A stretch of 64,000 nt of DNA from Bog-950 sp964423405 (GTDB taxonomy: Bacteria > Bacteroidota > Bacteroidia > Chitinophagales > LD1). The position numbers and the translations under genes were made by a program. Positions 27,203-34,945 of this stretch are shown piece after piece (positions within the stretch are counted from its first letter, which is position 1; every line of letters starts with the position of its first letter). The DNA is taken from contig CAYREY010000010.1 in assembly GCA_964423405.1 (NCBI GenBank), positions 18,307-82,306 of the forward strand, in the 5' to 3' direction. The notes beneath the pieces were generated by a model. The model had not been told where the DNA came from and searched no databases. It saw only the letters and a list, made by a program, of their open reading frames with translations.

Positions 27203-27823
27203 CTATTTCTTGCCGGTAGTTTTATCCTGTATGGTCTCAAAGGTGGCCATAGGGGTTTCCACGCTCTGGCTGTTGGTGAGCCAATCGGGTATGTTGCCGC
27301 CGGGGTTACTGGCGTACTCGTTAAGTACTTCGGTGCCACCGTTCTTAGGGGTAAGTTTCCAGGTAGCCTGTATCTGATGTATGCGTACTACATCTGCTTC
27401 CTCGCGTACATATTTGGGTTCAGATGTTTGATAAATTGTAATGGTACCATCGGCGTCGCGCACAGTTTTTACGCGTAATATACAGTCGCGGTCCTTAACC
27501 GGCCACGGAGCGTTAAAGTGCAATTGTATAATCATTTCATTCTCGCTCAGGCGGGCCAGTATGCGCGATTTGCTGCAACGCGGATACCAGCTGGAGTAAT
27601 TGTTGAAATCGGTAAGCAATTCGTAAATCTGTTGCGGGGTGCCGTTTACCAGCATCACTGCTTTTGAATCGCGCAGGTTGCCCCATTTACCTTTTTTAGT
27701 GAAAACTTTAATGCCTTTCTTCTCCTGTTCGTACACCCACTCGTTGTTCTGCTGGGGCTTTTTGAACGAAGCCAGCGAAATAAACGCCAGAAAAACGACC
27801 ATAATTTTCACCAAAAACCTCAT
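27203..27823 (-). CDS. Secreted START-domain lipid-binding-like protein
   Basis: A 206-residue protein. The start chosen is the ATG at 27823 (MRFLVKIMVVFLAFISLASF), which gives a clean signal peptide. A longer frame begins at 27844. The mature part has the START/Bet v1-like pattern: WVYEQEKKGIKVFTKKG, a QIYELLTDFNNYSSWYPR helix, MIIQLHFNAPWPVKDRDC, and a C-terminal LPDWL-like helix (NIPDWLTNSQSVETPMATFE). Such domains bind lipids or other hydrophobic ligands. Here it would be periplasmic. The ligand is unknown. Confidence 0.75.
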   Translation of the reverse strand: MRFLVKIMVVFLAFISLASFKKPQQNNEWVYEQEKKGIKVFTKKGKWGNLRDSKAVMLVNGTPQQIYELLTDFNNYSSWYPRCSKSRILARLSENEMIIQLHFNAPWPVKDRDCILRVKTVRDADGTITIYQTSEPKYVREEADVVRIHQIQATWKLTPKNGGTEVLNEYASNPGGNIPDWLTNSQSVETPMATFETIQDKTTGKK

Positions 27824-27949
27824 GATGTGCGAATTTAATAGCATTAACCGACAAACAGGCTAATTGTTGCGAAAAATTCGACATTTTTTTCAACGAAAGG
27901 TTTAAAGTATGTTATAAGCTGTAATGCAAAGTTTGGGTTATGCATAAAA

Positions 27950-27979
27950 AAGGGCGGCAGGCCATAGCCTGCCGCCCTT
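27950..27979 (-). terminator. Rho-independent terminator of thioredoxin reductase
   Basis: AAGGGCGGCAGGC (27950-27962), loop CATA, GCCTGCCGCCCTT (27967-27979): a 13-bp perfect stem. On the minus strand it is followed by a T run, 20 bp after the trxB stop. Confidence 0.85.
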
Positions 27980-28000
27980 AATAAAGTGAGATTATAAAGT

Positions 28001-28942
28001 TTAGTGAATACCTTTAGCACTTAGCCAGCGCTCGGTTTCAAGCGCTGCCATACAACCTGTACCGGCTGCGGTTACGGCCTGGCGGTATTGCTTATCCTGC
28101 AAATCGCCACAGGCAAAAACACCCTCTACGTTTGTTTTGGTAGAATCGGGAGCAGTAATCACATACCCCTCATTATCGGTGGTTATATAGTCTTTAAACA
28201 CATCTGAGTTTGGCTTGTGGCCTATAGCTACAAAGAAACCCGTTACAGGTATCTCAGTTTTCTCATTGGTCTTGTTGTTGTGTATGCGTACCGCCTCTAC
28301 TACGTTTTCGCCCAGCACCTCATCGGTTTCGCTGTTCCAGTACACCTTAATGTTTTTAGTATCCAGCACACGTTGCTGCATAATTTTGCTGGCGCGCATC
28401 TCATCGCGGCGCACTATCATGTGCACGGTAGTGCAAAGCTTAGATAGATATATCGCCTCTTCGCAGGCTGTATCGCCGGCACCAACTATGGCAACCTCTT
28501 GGTTGCGGTAGAAAAAGCCATCGCAAACTGCGCAGGCACTAACTCCAGAGCCATTCAGCCGTTTCTCGCTATCCAGGCCCAGCCATTTGGCCTCGGCACC
28601 GGTAGCCAGTATTACAGCATCGGCTTCCACCATCTTCTCGCCATCAATCCAAACCTGCTTGGGCGATACAGAAAAATCTACTTTGGTAGCTAAACCAAAG
28701 CGGATATCGGTACCAAAGCGCTCAGCCTGTTTTTTAAAATCTTCCATCATCTCCGGCCCAAGTATACCGGTAGGGTAGCCGGGGTAGTTTTCTACATCGG
28801 TGGTATTAACCAGCTGGCCGCCTTGCAGCAAACCGGTGTACATTACAGGCTTAAGACCTGCGCGTGCTGCATATATAGCAGCGGTATAACCGGCAGGGCC
28901 GGAACCAATAATCAAACAGTGAAATCTCTCTACGTTACTCAT
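28001..28942 (-). CDS. trxB: Thioredoxin-disulfide reductase
   Basis: A 313-residue flavoenzyme that reduces thioredoxin with NADPH. The FAD motif is GSGPAGYT (13-20), the redox site ACAVCDG (C137, C140), the NADPH motif GAGDTACEEA (154-163), and the C-terminal ACGDLQDKQYRQAVTAAGTG contacts FAD. I chose the ATG at 28942 (MSNVERFHCLIIGSGP). The open frame extends 14 codons further upstream, but that stretch has no homology-like character. Terminator at 27950. Confidence 0.95.
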   Translation of the reverse strand: MSNVERFHCLIIGSGPAGYTAAIYAARAGLKPVMYTGLLQGGQLVNTTDVENYPGYPTGILGPEMMEDFKKQAERFGTDIRFGLATKVDFSVSPKQVWIDGEKMVEADAVILATGAEAKWLGLDSEKRLNGSGVSACAVCDGFFYRNQEVAIVGAGDTACEEAIYLSKLCTTVHMIVRRDEMRASKIMQQRVLDTKNIKVYWNSETDEVLGENVVEAVRIHNNKTNEKTEIPVTGFFVAIGHKPNSDVFKDYITTDNEGYVITAPDSTKTNVEGVFACGDLQDKQYRQAVTAAGTGCMAALETERWLSAKGIH

Positions 28943-29106
28943 ATAATCATGTTTAGCGGGGGCGAAAATAACATTGTGCAACAATTAGACGGATGAGATT
29001 AATAAACATTAGCTAACAGTTTGCCCCTTCCAATAAGCTATGGTGCACAACTTAATTCATACTACAATTATGATATTTCAATAGCATTTATAAATTCACA
29101 TTACCT

Positions 29107-29481
29107 ATGCACAACACCTATCCGGCCCCCGAGTATAACCCCGGCCTGCATGTAATATGCGATTTAGAAACGGAAACACCTGACCTGTTGCAGGATTGTG
29201 AGGCTTTCAGAATACTGCTGGATAGCCTTATTAACAAGCATGGGTTAACCAAACTTGGCGAAGTGTACCATAGTTTTCCGCAAGCCGGTTTTACAGCCGT
29301 GGTTTGCCTTACCGAGTCGCATATTGCCATACATACCTGGCCGGAATATAACAAAGCCACTTTCGATGTTTTTTTATCGAATTACCAACATGTAAATGAT
29401 GGGCATGCCAAAGCCATTAGCCAAAGTATTATAGGCTATTTTAAAGCAACCACCCATAGTACAAACGAAATAAAACGATAA
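29107..29481 (+). CDS. speD: SpeD-like pyruvoyl decarboxylase (AdoMet decarboxylase family, catalytic Cys replaced)
   Basis: A 124-residue member of the short bacterial/archaeal AdoMet decarboxylase proenzyme family. The ESHIAIHTWPEY block is intact. S71 is the residue expected to become the pyruvoyl group after self-cleavage at E70/S71, and H76 is the processing His. Counting from that serine, the proton-donor Cys (C83 of the Thermotoga enzyme, in the DLFTCG motif) is Ser here (S91 in DVFLSN). Self-processing may still occur, but AdoMet decarboxylation is doubtful. I recall reports of SpeD homologues that have changed to ornithine or arginine decarboxylases, which is one option. It is the first gene of a seven-gene operon. 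The next ATG is 2 bp after its stop. Confidence 0.85.
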   Translation: MHNTYPAPEYNPGLHVICDLETETPDLLQDCEAFRILLDSLINKHGLTKLGEVYHSFPQAGFTAVVCLTESHIAIHTWPEYNKATFDVFLSNYQHVNDGHAKAISQSIIGYFKATTHSTNEIKR

Positions 29482-29483
29482 CC

Positions 29484-31424
29484 ATGTACTTTGGCAAAGG
29501 CGGACATATAAACTGTACAGAATGTAACAGCCAGCTGGCAATAGTGTCCGATTTTTCGGCTATACGGGTGTGCGATACCTGCGGCAATGTAAATTTTAAG
29601 TACAGCCAGCCGTTTAAGGTAGCCATGGTTAAACCAACCGAAGATTTAAGCCCCATTAAAACAGGCACCACAGGCCAGTATGATGGTGTGCCATTTGTGG
29701 TAACCGGCCGCTGCCGCATTAATGCCAGCGATTGTTATTACAACCTTTGGGCTGTACACATTACCCCAACCGAAGAAGCGGCCTGGCTTATAGAGAGTGC
29801 CGGCAGCTACGCCTTTTTACGAACTAAAAAGGTAGCCTATAACGAAATTGCAGAACCCGCCCTGTGGAATGGTAAAAGCGACAGCTATTATGCACTACCT
29901 GAACTGGGTTCATGCAGGCTGCTGGTTACCGATAATATTAAAAACGTAGTAGTTGAAGGCGAAACCGGAGATATACTAACCCAGCCCGACAATGCAGATT
30001 TATATGAATTGCAAAGCGATGATGAACAGAGCATTTTTATTATTAAAAAAACCAACAAAACGCTGCACTACCTACGGGGAAAAGTAACAACCTTAGAAGA
30101 ACTTAAACTAGCCAATACCCGCAGTATAGATATTTCAGGAAACAGCACCCAAAGCCTTAAGCCGGTACAACACACTTGCAACTGCGGAGCCGATATTAAA
30201 GTGTACACCCACTCGCTGGCAAGGCGCTATGCCTGCGGCAGTTGTGGCGCTTATTATAAGTTAGGTGGCGACAGGTTTACCCTTATTGATAAAAAAGGTA
30301 AGGTTAACTACACACCTGCCATACCTTTGGGCACAACCGGCAATATTGATGGCAACGACTATACCGTTATAGCGTTTACAGCTAAAACAGAAACACGCTA
30401 CAACTACCTATGGACCGAGTATGTACTTTTTAACCCCATAAAGGGATATGCTTTCCTTAGCGAATACCAGGGGCACTGGATGTGGCTGACACCGGTTAAT
30501 TTTTATGTAACTACAGATACATACACCTACGAAATACCTTACGACAACAAAATATATCGCCTTTACAGTAAGTACCAGGGTAAAATAGAAACCTGTATAG
30601 GTGAGTTCAATTACAATATAAATGGCACCAGCCGCCCTAAGTGTAACGATTATATATGCCCGCCCGAAATTCTCATTCGCGAGCATGAACATAAAAGCGT
30701 AACATGGCTACATGGCCACTACATAGAGCCCGGCGAAGTAACACGTATATTTAACTGTAACGATTTACCGGCCCGCGAGGGTGTGGGTGTAATACAGCCA
30801 CAATCGTTCTCTATACCATTTTATAACTCGGCTTTAGTAGCTGTTGTAGCCGGTCTTATCATTTTGATTATACAGTTTGCTTTTTATTACAATAGCGGCA
30901 ACGAGCTTAAAATGGACTACTCTAATAGCCTTAGTGCCTCCGAAATGCCGGTCAAGCCTATAGTATCTACCTCGTTCGATATTGGCCCCGGGTCAAAAAA
31001 CATTGAGCTGAGGTTATTTACAGATGTACTTAACAACTGGATAGAGTGCGATGTATCGCTTATAAATGAAAAAACCGATGAAGATATTGATGTGGAAATA
31101 GGTGCTGAATTTTACCAGGGCTACACCGATGGCGAATCGTGGTCAGAGGGATCTACAAAAGCCAGCCGTGTAATAGATGCCGTAGCGCCAGGCCGCTACC
31201 ATCTGCTTATTACACCTGTTACAGCCCCGTACGCTCCCACCACCATTAACTATCAGTTCCAAGCTGTTGCCGATGTACCGGTGTGGGGCAACATATTGTT
31301 TGCGTTCTTTTTACTGGCCATAATTCCGTTTATACAATACTACCGCGAACGCAGTTTCGAAAAACAACGATGGGCCGATAGTTATTATTCACCTTTTGAA
31401 GAAGAAGACGATGATGACGAATAA
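29484..31424 (+). CDS. DUF4178 protein with two zinc ribbons and two membrane helices
   Basis: A 646-residue protein made of a duplicated module. Zinc ribbon 1 (CTEC...CDTCG, about 12-36) is followed by a DUF4178 domain (PIKTGTTGQYDGVPFVVTG...). Zinc ribbon 2 (CNCG...CGSCG, about 231-255) is followed by a second DUF4178 domain (IPLGTTGNIDGNDYTVIAF). Then come a membrane helix (about 447-470), a beta-rich external domain, a second helix (about 600-622) and an acidic tail EEEDDDDE. DUF4178 has no known biochemistry. It occurs with DUF350 and polyamine-synthase genes in many bacteria, as here. Two bp after speD, with the next gene overlapping its end. Confidence 0.85.
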   Translation: MYFGKGGHINCTECNSQLAIVSDFSAIRVCDTCGNVNFKYSQPFKVAMVKPTEDLSPIKTGTTGQYDGVPFVVTGRCRINASDCYYNLWAVHITPTEEAAWLIESAGSYAFLRTKKVAYNEIAEPALWNGKSDSYYALPELGSCRLLVTDNIKNVVVEGETGDILTQPDNADLYELQSDDEQSIFIIKKTNKTLHYLRGKVTTLEELKLANTRSIDISGNSTQSLKPVQHTCNCGADIKVYTHSLARRYACGSCGAYYKLGGDRFTLIDKKGKVNYTPAIPLGTTGNIDGNDYTVIAFTAKTETRYNYLWTEYVLFNPIKGYAFLSEYQGHWMWLTPVNFYVTTDTYTYEIPYDNKIYRLYSKYQGKIETCIGEFNYNINGTSRPKCNDYICPPEILIREHEHKSVTWLHGHYIEPGEVTRIFNCNDLPAREGVGVIQPQSFSIPFYNSALVAVVAGLIILIIQFAFYYNSGNELKMDYSNSLSASEMPVKPIVSTSFDIGPGSKNIELRLFTDVLNNWIECDVSLINEKTDEDIDVEIGAEFYQGYTDGESWSEGSTKASRVIDAVAPGRYHLLITPVTAPYAPTTINYQFQAVADVPVWGNILFAFFLLAIIPFIQYYRERSFEKQRWADSYYSPFEEEDDDDE

Positions 31425-31581
31425 AATATGGAGTAAATTTTTTATTGCTTATCTGGCTGTGGTGGCACTAATCATCGGCGGCTTTGTGTACAGCACCTAC
31501 ACCGGTCATTCTTTTTCACCATTAAGCAGTAACCCAAGCTGGCAAAGCCAGGGCCCGGGTAACGGATTTCATCACAAATAA
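31411..31581 (+). CDS. One-helix small membrane protein of the polyamine operon
   Basis: A peptide of 56 residues if started at the ATG at 31411, or 55 from 31414. It has one membrane helix (IAYLAVVALIIGGFVYSTY) and a short Ser/Gly/His-rich outer tail. The start lies inside the last codons of the DUF4178 gene (overlap 11-14 bp), which suggests coupled translation. An in-frame TTG at 31396 is a less likely start. No family recognised. It is probably a subunit of the DUF4178/DUF350 membrane assembly. Confidence 0.6.
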   Translation: MMTNKIWSKFFIAYLAVVALIIGGFVYSTYTGHSFSPLSSNPSWQSQGPGNGFHHK

Positions 31582-31592
31582 AACTTAACAAT

Positions 31593-31811
31593 ATGGATCA
31601 GATTATTCATCCCATAGCAATAGTTTCATCAGTATTATTTTCGCTTATAGGCATACTTATACTGGTAGTAATCTTTTACATTATTGAAAAAATTACGCCC
31701 GAAAACCTGTACCGGGAAGTTATAGATAAACAGAACACCGCCGTGGCCATTGTTGCCGGTGCATTTATTATAGCCATAGCTATAATAATCAGCGCAGCTA
31801 TACACGGATAG
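31593..31811 (+). CDS. DUF350 (YjfL-like) small membrane protein
   Basis: A 72-residue protein with two membrane helices (about 8-31 and 49-70). The loop KITPENLYREVIDKQNTAVAIVAGAFIIAIA fits the DUF350 repeat unit. Standard DUF350 proteins (about 130 residues, four helices) have two such units and this has one, so it probably dimerises. In E. coli the DUF350 protein YjfL is in an operon with a PspA paralogue and the glutathionylspermidine-synthase-like YjfC. Here the company is SpeD and SpeE homologues. The gap to the SpeE gene is 4 bp. Confidence 0.8.
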   Translation: MDQIIHPIAIVSSVLFSLIGILILVVIFYIIEKITPENLYREVIDKQNTAVAIVAGAFIIAIAIIISAAIHG

Positions 31812-31815
31812 TACC

Positions 31816-33318
31816 ATGTATATACTGCTATTACTATCGGTATTCGTAATAGCCACCTGTGGGCTTATTTACGAGTTGGTAGCGGGCACACTGGCCAGTT
31901 ACCTGCTGGGCGATTCTGTTACCCAGTTTTCTACCATTATAGGGGCCTACCTGTTTAGCATGGGTATAGGTTCATATCTATCTAAATATATAAAGCGCAA
32001 TACGTTTGGCTGGTTTGTACAAATAGAAATATTGGTGGGCCTGGTAGGTGGCATCTCGTCTGCCGTACTGTTTATTTTGTTTGAGCATGTATCCTCTTTC
32101 CGCATAATACTATACACCCTTATTACAATTACCGGCACCCTGGTGGGTATGGAAATTCCACTACTGCTACGCATACTAAAGGACCGGGTTGAATTCAGCG
32201 ATCTGGTATCGAAAGTATTTACGTTTGATTATGTGGGCGCACTGCTTGCTTCCGTTGCTTTCCCATTACTACTGGTGCCTCATCTGGGCCTTATCCGCAC
32301 ATCGCTCATGTTTGGCATTATGAATGTGTTGGTGGCCTACTTTACCTGTCTTAAATTTGAGAAAGAGATAAGGATGGTGGCACTTCTTAAGTCAACCTCG
32401 CTGGCGGTTACCGGTTTACTGCTTACTGGCTTTGTAATGGCCGATAAGCTTACCACCTTTGCCGAAAGCATGGCTTACCCCGAACCGGTTATTTACTCTA
32501 AGTCATCGCCTTACCAACGTATTATTTTAACCAAAAGCAAACACGACCTTCGCCTATACCTGAACGGCAACCTGCAGTTTAGTTCGGCCGATGAATACCG
32601 GTATCACGAATCGCTGGTACACCCGGGCATGGGTTTAACCCCCCATGCACAACATGTATTGGTGTTGGGAGGCGGCGATGGCATGGCCGTACGCGAGTTA
32701 TTGAAATACCCCCAAATTAAAACCATCACGCTGGTTGATCTAGACAAGGAAATGACACACCTTTTTAAGGCCAACAGCATGCTATTGCAGCTTAACAACA
32801 ATTCGTTTAATAACCCAAAAGTAACGGTGATAAACACCGATGCTTTTGAATGGCTGAAACAAACCAACCGGTTGTTTGATTTTGTGGTAATTGATTTTCC
32901 CGACCCATCTAATTACTCGCTTGGTAAGCTGTACTCTACTGCATTTTACAACACGCTAAAAAAACACCTGGCCACCGGTGCAGTGGCAGTAGTACAATCT
33001 ACATCGCCGCTTGCTGCACCTAAATCGTACTGGTGCATTGTACATACGCTTGAAAGCTGCGGGCTTAAAACGCTTCCATATCATGCTTATGTACCCTCGT
33101 TTGGCGAGTGGGGGTATGTACTGGCCTCGAATAAAGACACCTTACCACAAGCCGATAGCTACCCTGTAGGTTTAAAATTTATTACCCCGGCTGTGGTAGA
33201 GCAGCTAACTAACTTTCCGGCCGATATGGCCGAACGCGCTACCGATATAAACAAGCTGAATAACCAGGCACTGGTACACTATTTTGATGAAGAATGGAGT
33301 GTATATGCCCAACAATAA
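31816..33318 (+). CDS. speE: Membrane-embedded spermidine synthase family aminopropyltransferase
   Basis: A 500-residue protein. The N-terminal 210 residues form six to seven membrane helices of the spermine/spermidine-synthase transporter-like domain (LIYELVAGTLASYLLGDSVTQFSTIIGAYLFSMGIGSYLSK). The C-terminal half is a Rossmann aminopropyltransferase with VLGGGDGMAVRELLKYP, TLVDLDKEM, and VIDFPDPSNYSLGKLYS (D-x-x-D-P catalytic loop). It ends with VPSFGEWGYVLAS. Family members transfer an aminopropyl group from decarboxylated AdoMet to putrescine or a similar amine. The membrane form differs from the soluble 280-residue SpeE. The next gene's likely ATG overlaps its 3' end by 14 bp. Confidence 0.85.
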   Translation: MYILLLLSVFVIATCGLIYELVAGTLASYLLGDSVTQFSTIIGAYLFSMGIGSYLSKYIKRNTFGWFVQIEILVGLVGGISSAVLFILFEHVSSFRIILYTLITITGTLVGMEIPLLLRILKDRVEFSDLVSKVFTFDYVGALLASVAFPLLLVPHLGLIRTSLMFGIMNVLVAYFTCLKFEKEIRMVALLKSTSLAVTGLLLTGFVMADKLTTFAESMAYPEPVIYSKSSPYQRIILTKSKHDLRLYLNGNLQFSSADEYRYHESLVHPGMGLTPHAQHVLVLGGGDGMAVRELLKYPQIKTITLVDLDKEMTHLFKANSMLLQLNNNSFNNPKVTVINTDAFEWLKQTNRLFDFVVIDFPDPSNYSLGKLYSTAFYNTLKKHLATGAVAVVQSTSPLAAPKSYWCIVHTLESCGLKTLPYHAYVPSFGEWGYVLASNKDTLPQADSYPVGLKFITPAVVEQLTNFPADMAERATDINKLNNQALVHYFDEEWSVYAQQ

Positions 33319-34945
33319 ACTAACACGAAAAAATTTTTTGGCAGGCGGACTGGTAGCAGCTGCCGGCGCCTGGCTTGGTAGCAGGTACATACCTGTTATG
33401 ATAAACAAACCGGTAAGCATACCGGGTGTTATAACCGGTGCAAACTCTAAAGCCGGACACCTGTTGCGCGGCAACTTCACGTTTCCCGAACCGGAAAATA
33501 CGGTAGAAACAGGCATAGTAATTACCGGTGGTGGTATAAGCGGTTTATCTGCGGCACGTGAGTTAACGCGCAACAACCGAACAGATTTTATTTTACTGGA
33601 GTTGGGTAACGAAACCGGAGGCAACTCGGTAAGCGGTAAAAACGAAGTAAGTGCCTACCCCTGGGGAGCGCACTACCTGCCCATACCCGATGTAAGATTA
33701 AAAGAGCTACTTACATTGCTGGAGGAGTGTGGCTGTATTACCGCCTACGATAAAGCCGGGCTGCCTGTGTATAATGAGTTTCACCTGTGTGCCGCACCAG
33801 AGGACCGGCTTTTTATACATGGCTTATGGCAGGATGGGCTGATACCCCATATAGGTATTACTGCCGAAGATGAATTGCAGATTAAAAGCTTTCTGCAACT
33901 TGTGGCACAATACCGGAACGCAACCGATACCAACGGCAACGACATTTTTGCCCTACCGGTAAACAGAAGCAGCAAAGGCGCAGAATGGGCCATGCTGGAT
34001 GCTATAACTTTTGAGAAATATCTGGCAGAAAAAGGATATACATCGCAATATCTGTTATGGTATCTTAACTACTGTTGCCGCGATGACTATGGCAGTACCT
34101 TACAAACTACATCCGCCTGGGCCGGCCTGCACTACTTTGCCTCGCGCAAGGGCAAAGCAGCTAACGCCGGTTACGACGATGTACTTACCTGGCCCGAAGG
34201 TAATGGCTACCTGGCGGGGCACATAAAAAAATCGTTACCTGCAGCCAGCATTTTTACCAATAGTATGGTTTACAGCGTAGCTATTAACAACAATAAAGCA
34301 GAGGTATTATACTACAATACGGCAACCAACAAAAGCACCCGTATTATAGCCGACAAAGCAATTGTAGCTACGCCACAATACGTAAACAAAAAAATACTGA
34401 AACAAGCACGTAACATAAATTACGATGCTTTTAATTATACGCCCTGGGTAGTAGCTAATATTACTGTAAACAATATACCCGATAGCCGGGGCCATAGCCT
34501 GAGTTGGGATAATGTTTTTTACGGCAGCGAATCGCTGGGGTACGTAAATGCCTGCCAGCAAAGCCTTAATGCATTTGATAAAAGAAAAGTATTTACCTTT
34601 TACCTGCCACTTACCGGTAAAGATGCCCGCACAGCGCGAATGGAAGCCTACAACCGCAGCCATGCTGAATGGGCCGCAATAATAACCGATGAAATGAAAA
34701 AGGCACATATAAATTTCATGAGCCATTTACAACGTATTGATGTATGGATATGGGGGCATGCCATGATACAACCCACCCAGGGCTTTATAAGCGGTAGTAA
34801 CCGTATTGAAGCCCAAAAAAATATTGCCAACTGTATTTATTTTGCCCATAGCGATTTAAGTGGCATATCGGTTTTTGAAGAGTCGTTTTACCAGGGCATA
34901 AACGCAGCCCGCGAAATACTTGCACAACACCCTACCACCGTATGA
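33305..34945 (+). CDS. Exported flavin amine-oxidase-like protein
   Basis: A 546-residue FAD protein. I chose the ATG at 33305 (MPNNKLTRKNFLAGGLVAAAG). It gives a Tat-like leader with a single RK rather than RR, followed by a hydrophobic stretch. The FAD-binding motif is IVITGGGISGLSAARELTR (about 72-90), then LELGNETGGNS, and the C-terminal SDLSGISVFEESFYQGINAARE closes the flavin site as in amine oxidases and phytoene desaturase-type enzymes. In a polyamine operon, oxidation of a polyamine or its product is the natural guess, but no substrate residues can be read. It overlaps speE by 14 bp and the next gene by 4 bp. Confidence 0.75.
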   Translation: MPNNKLTRKNFLAGGLVAAAGAWLGSRYIPVMINKPVSIPGVITGANSKAGHLLRGNFTFPEPENTVETGIVITGGGISGLSAARELTRNNRTDFILLELGNETGGNSVSGKNEVSAYPWGAHYLPIPDVRLKELLTLLEECGCITAYDKAGLPVYNEFHLCAAPEDRLFIHGLWQDGLIPHIGITAEDELQIKSFLQLVAQYRNATDTNGNDIFALPVNRSSKGAEWAMLDAITFEKYLAEKGYTSQYLLWYLNYCCRDDYGSTLQTTSAWAGLHYFASRKGKAANAGYDDVLTWPEGNGYLAGHIKKSLPAASIFTNSMVYSVAINNNKAEVLYYNTATNKSTRIIADKAIVATPQYVNKKILKQARNINYDAFNYTPWVVANITVNNIPDSRGHSLSWDNVFYGSESLGYVNACQQSLNAFDKRKVFTFYLPLTGKDARTARMEAYNRSHAEWAAIITDEMKKAHINFMSHLQRIDVWIWGHAMIQPTQGFISGSNRIEAQKNIANCIYFAHSDLSGISVFEESFYQGINAAREILAQHPTTV

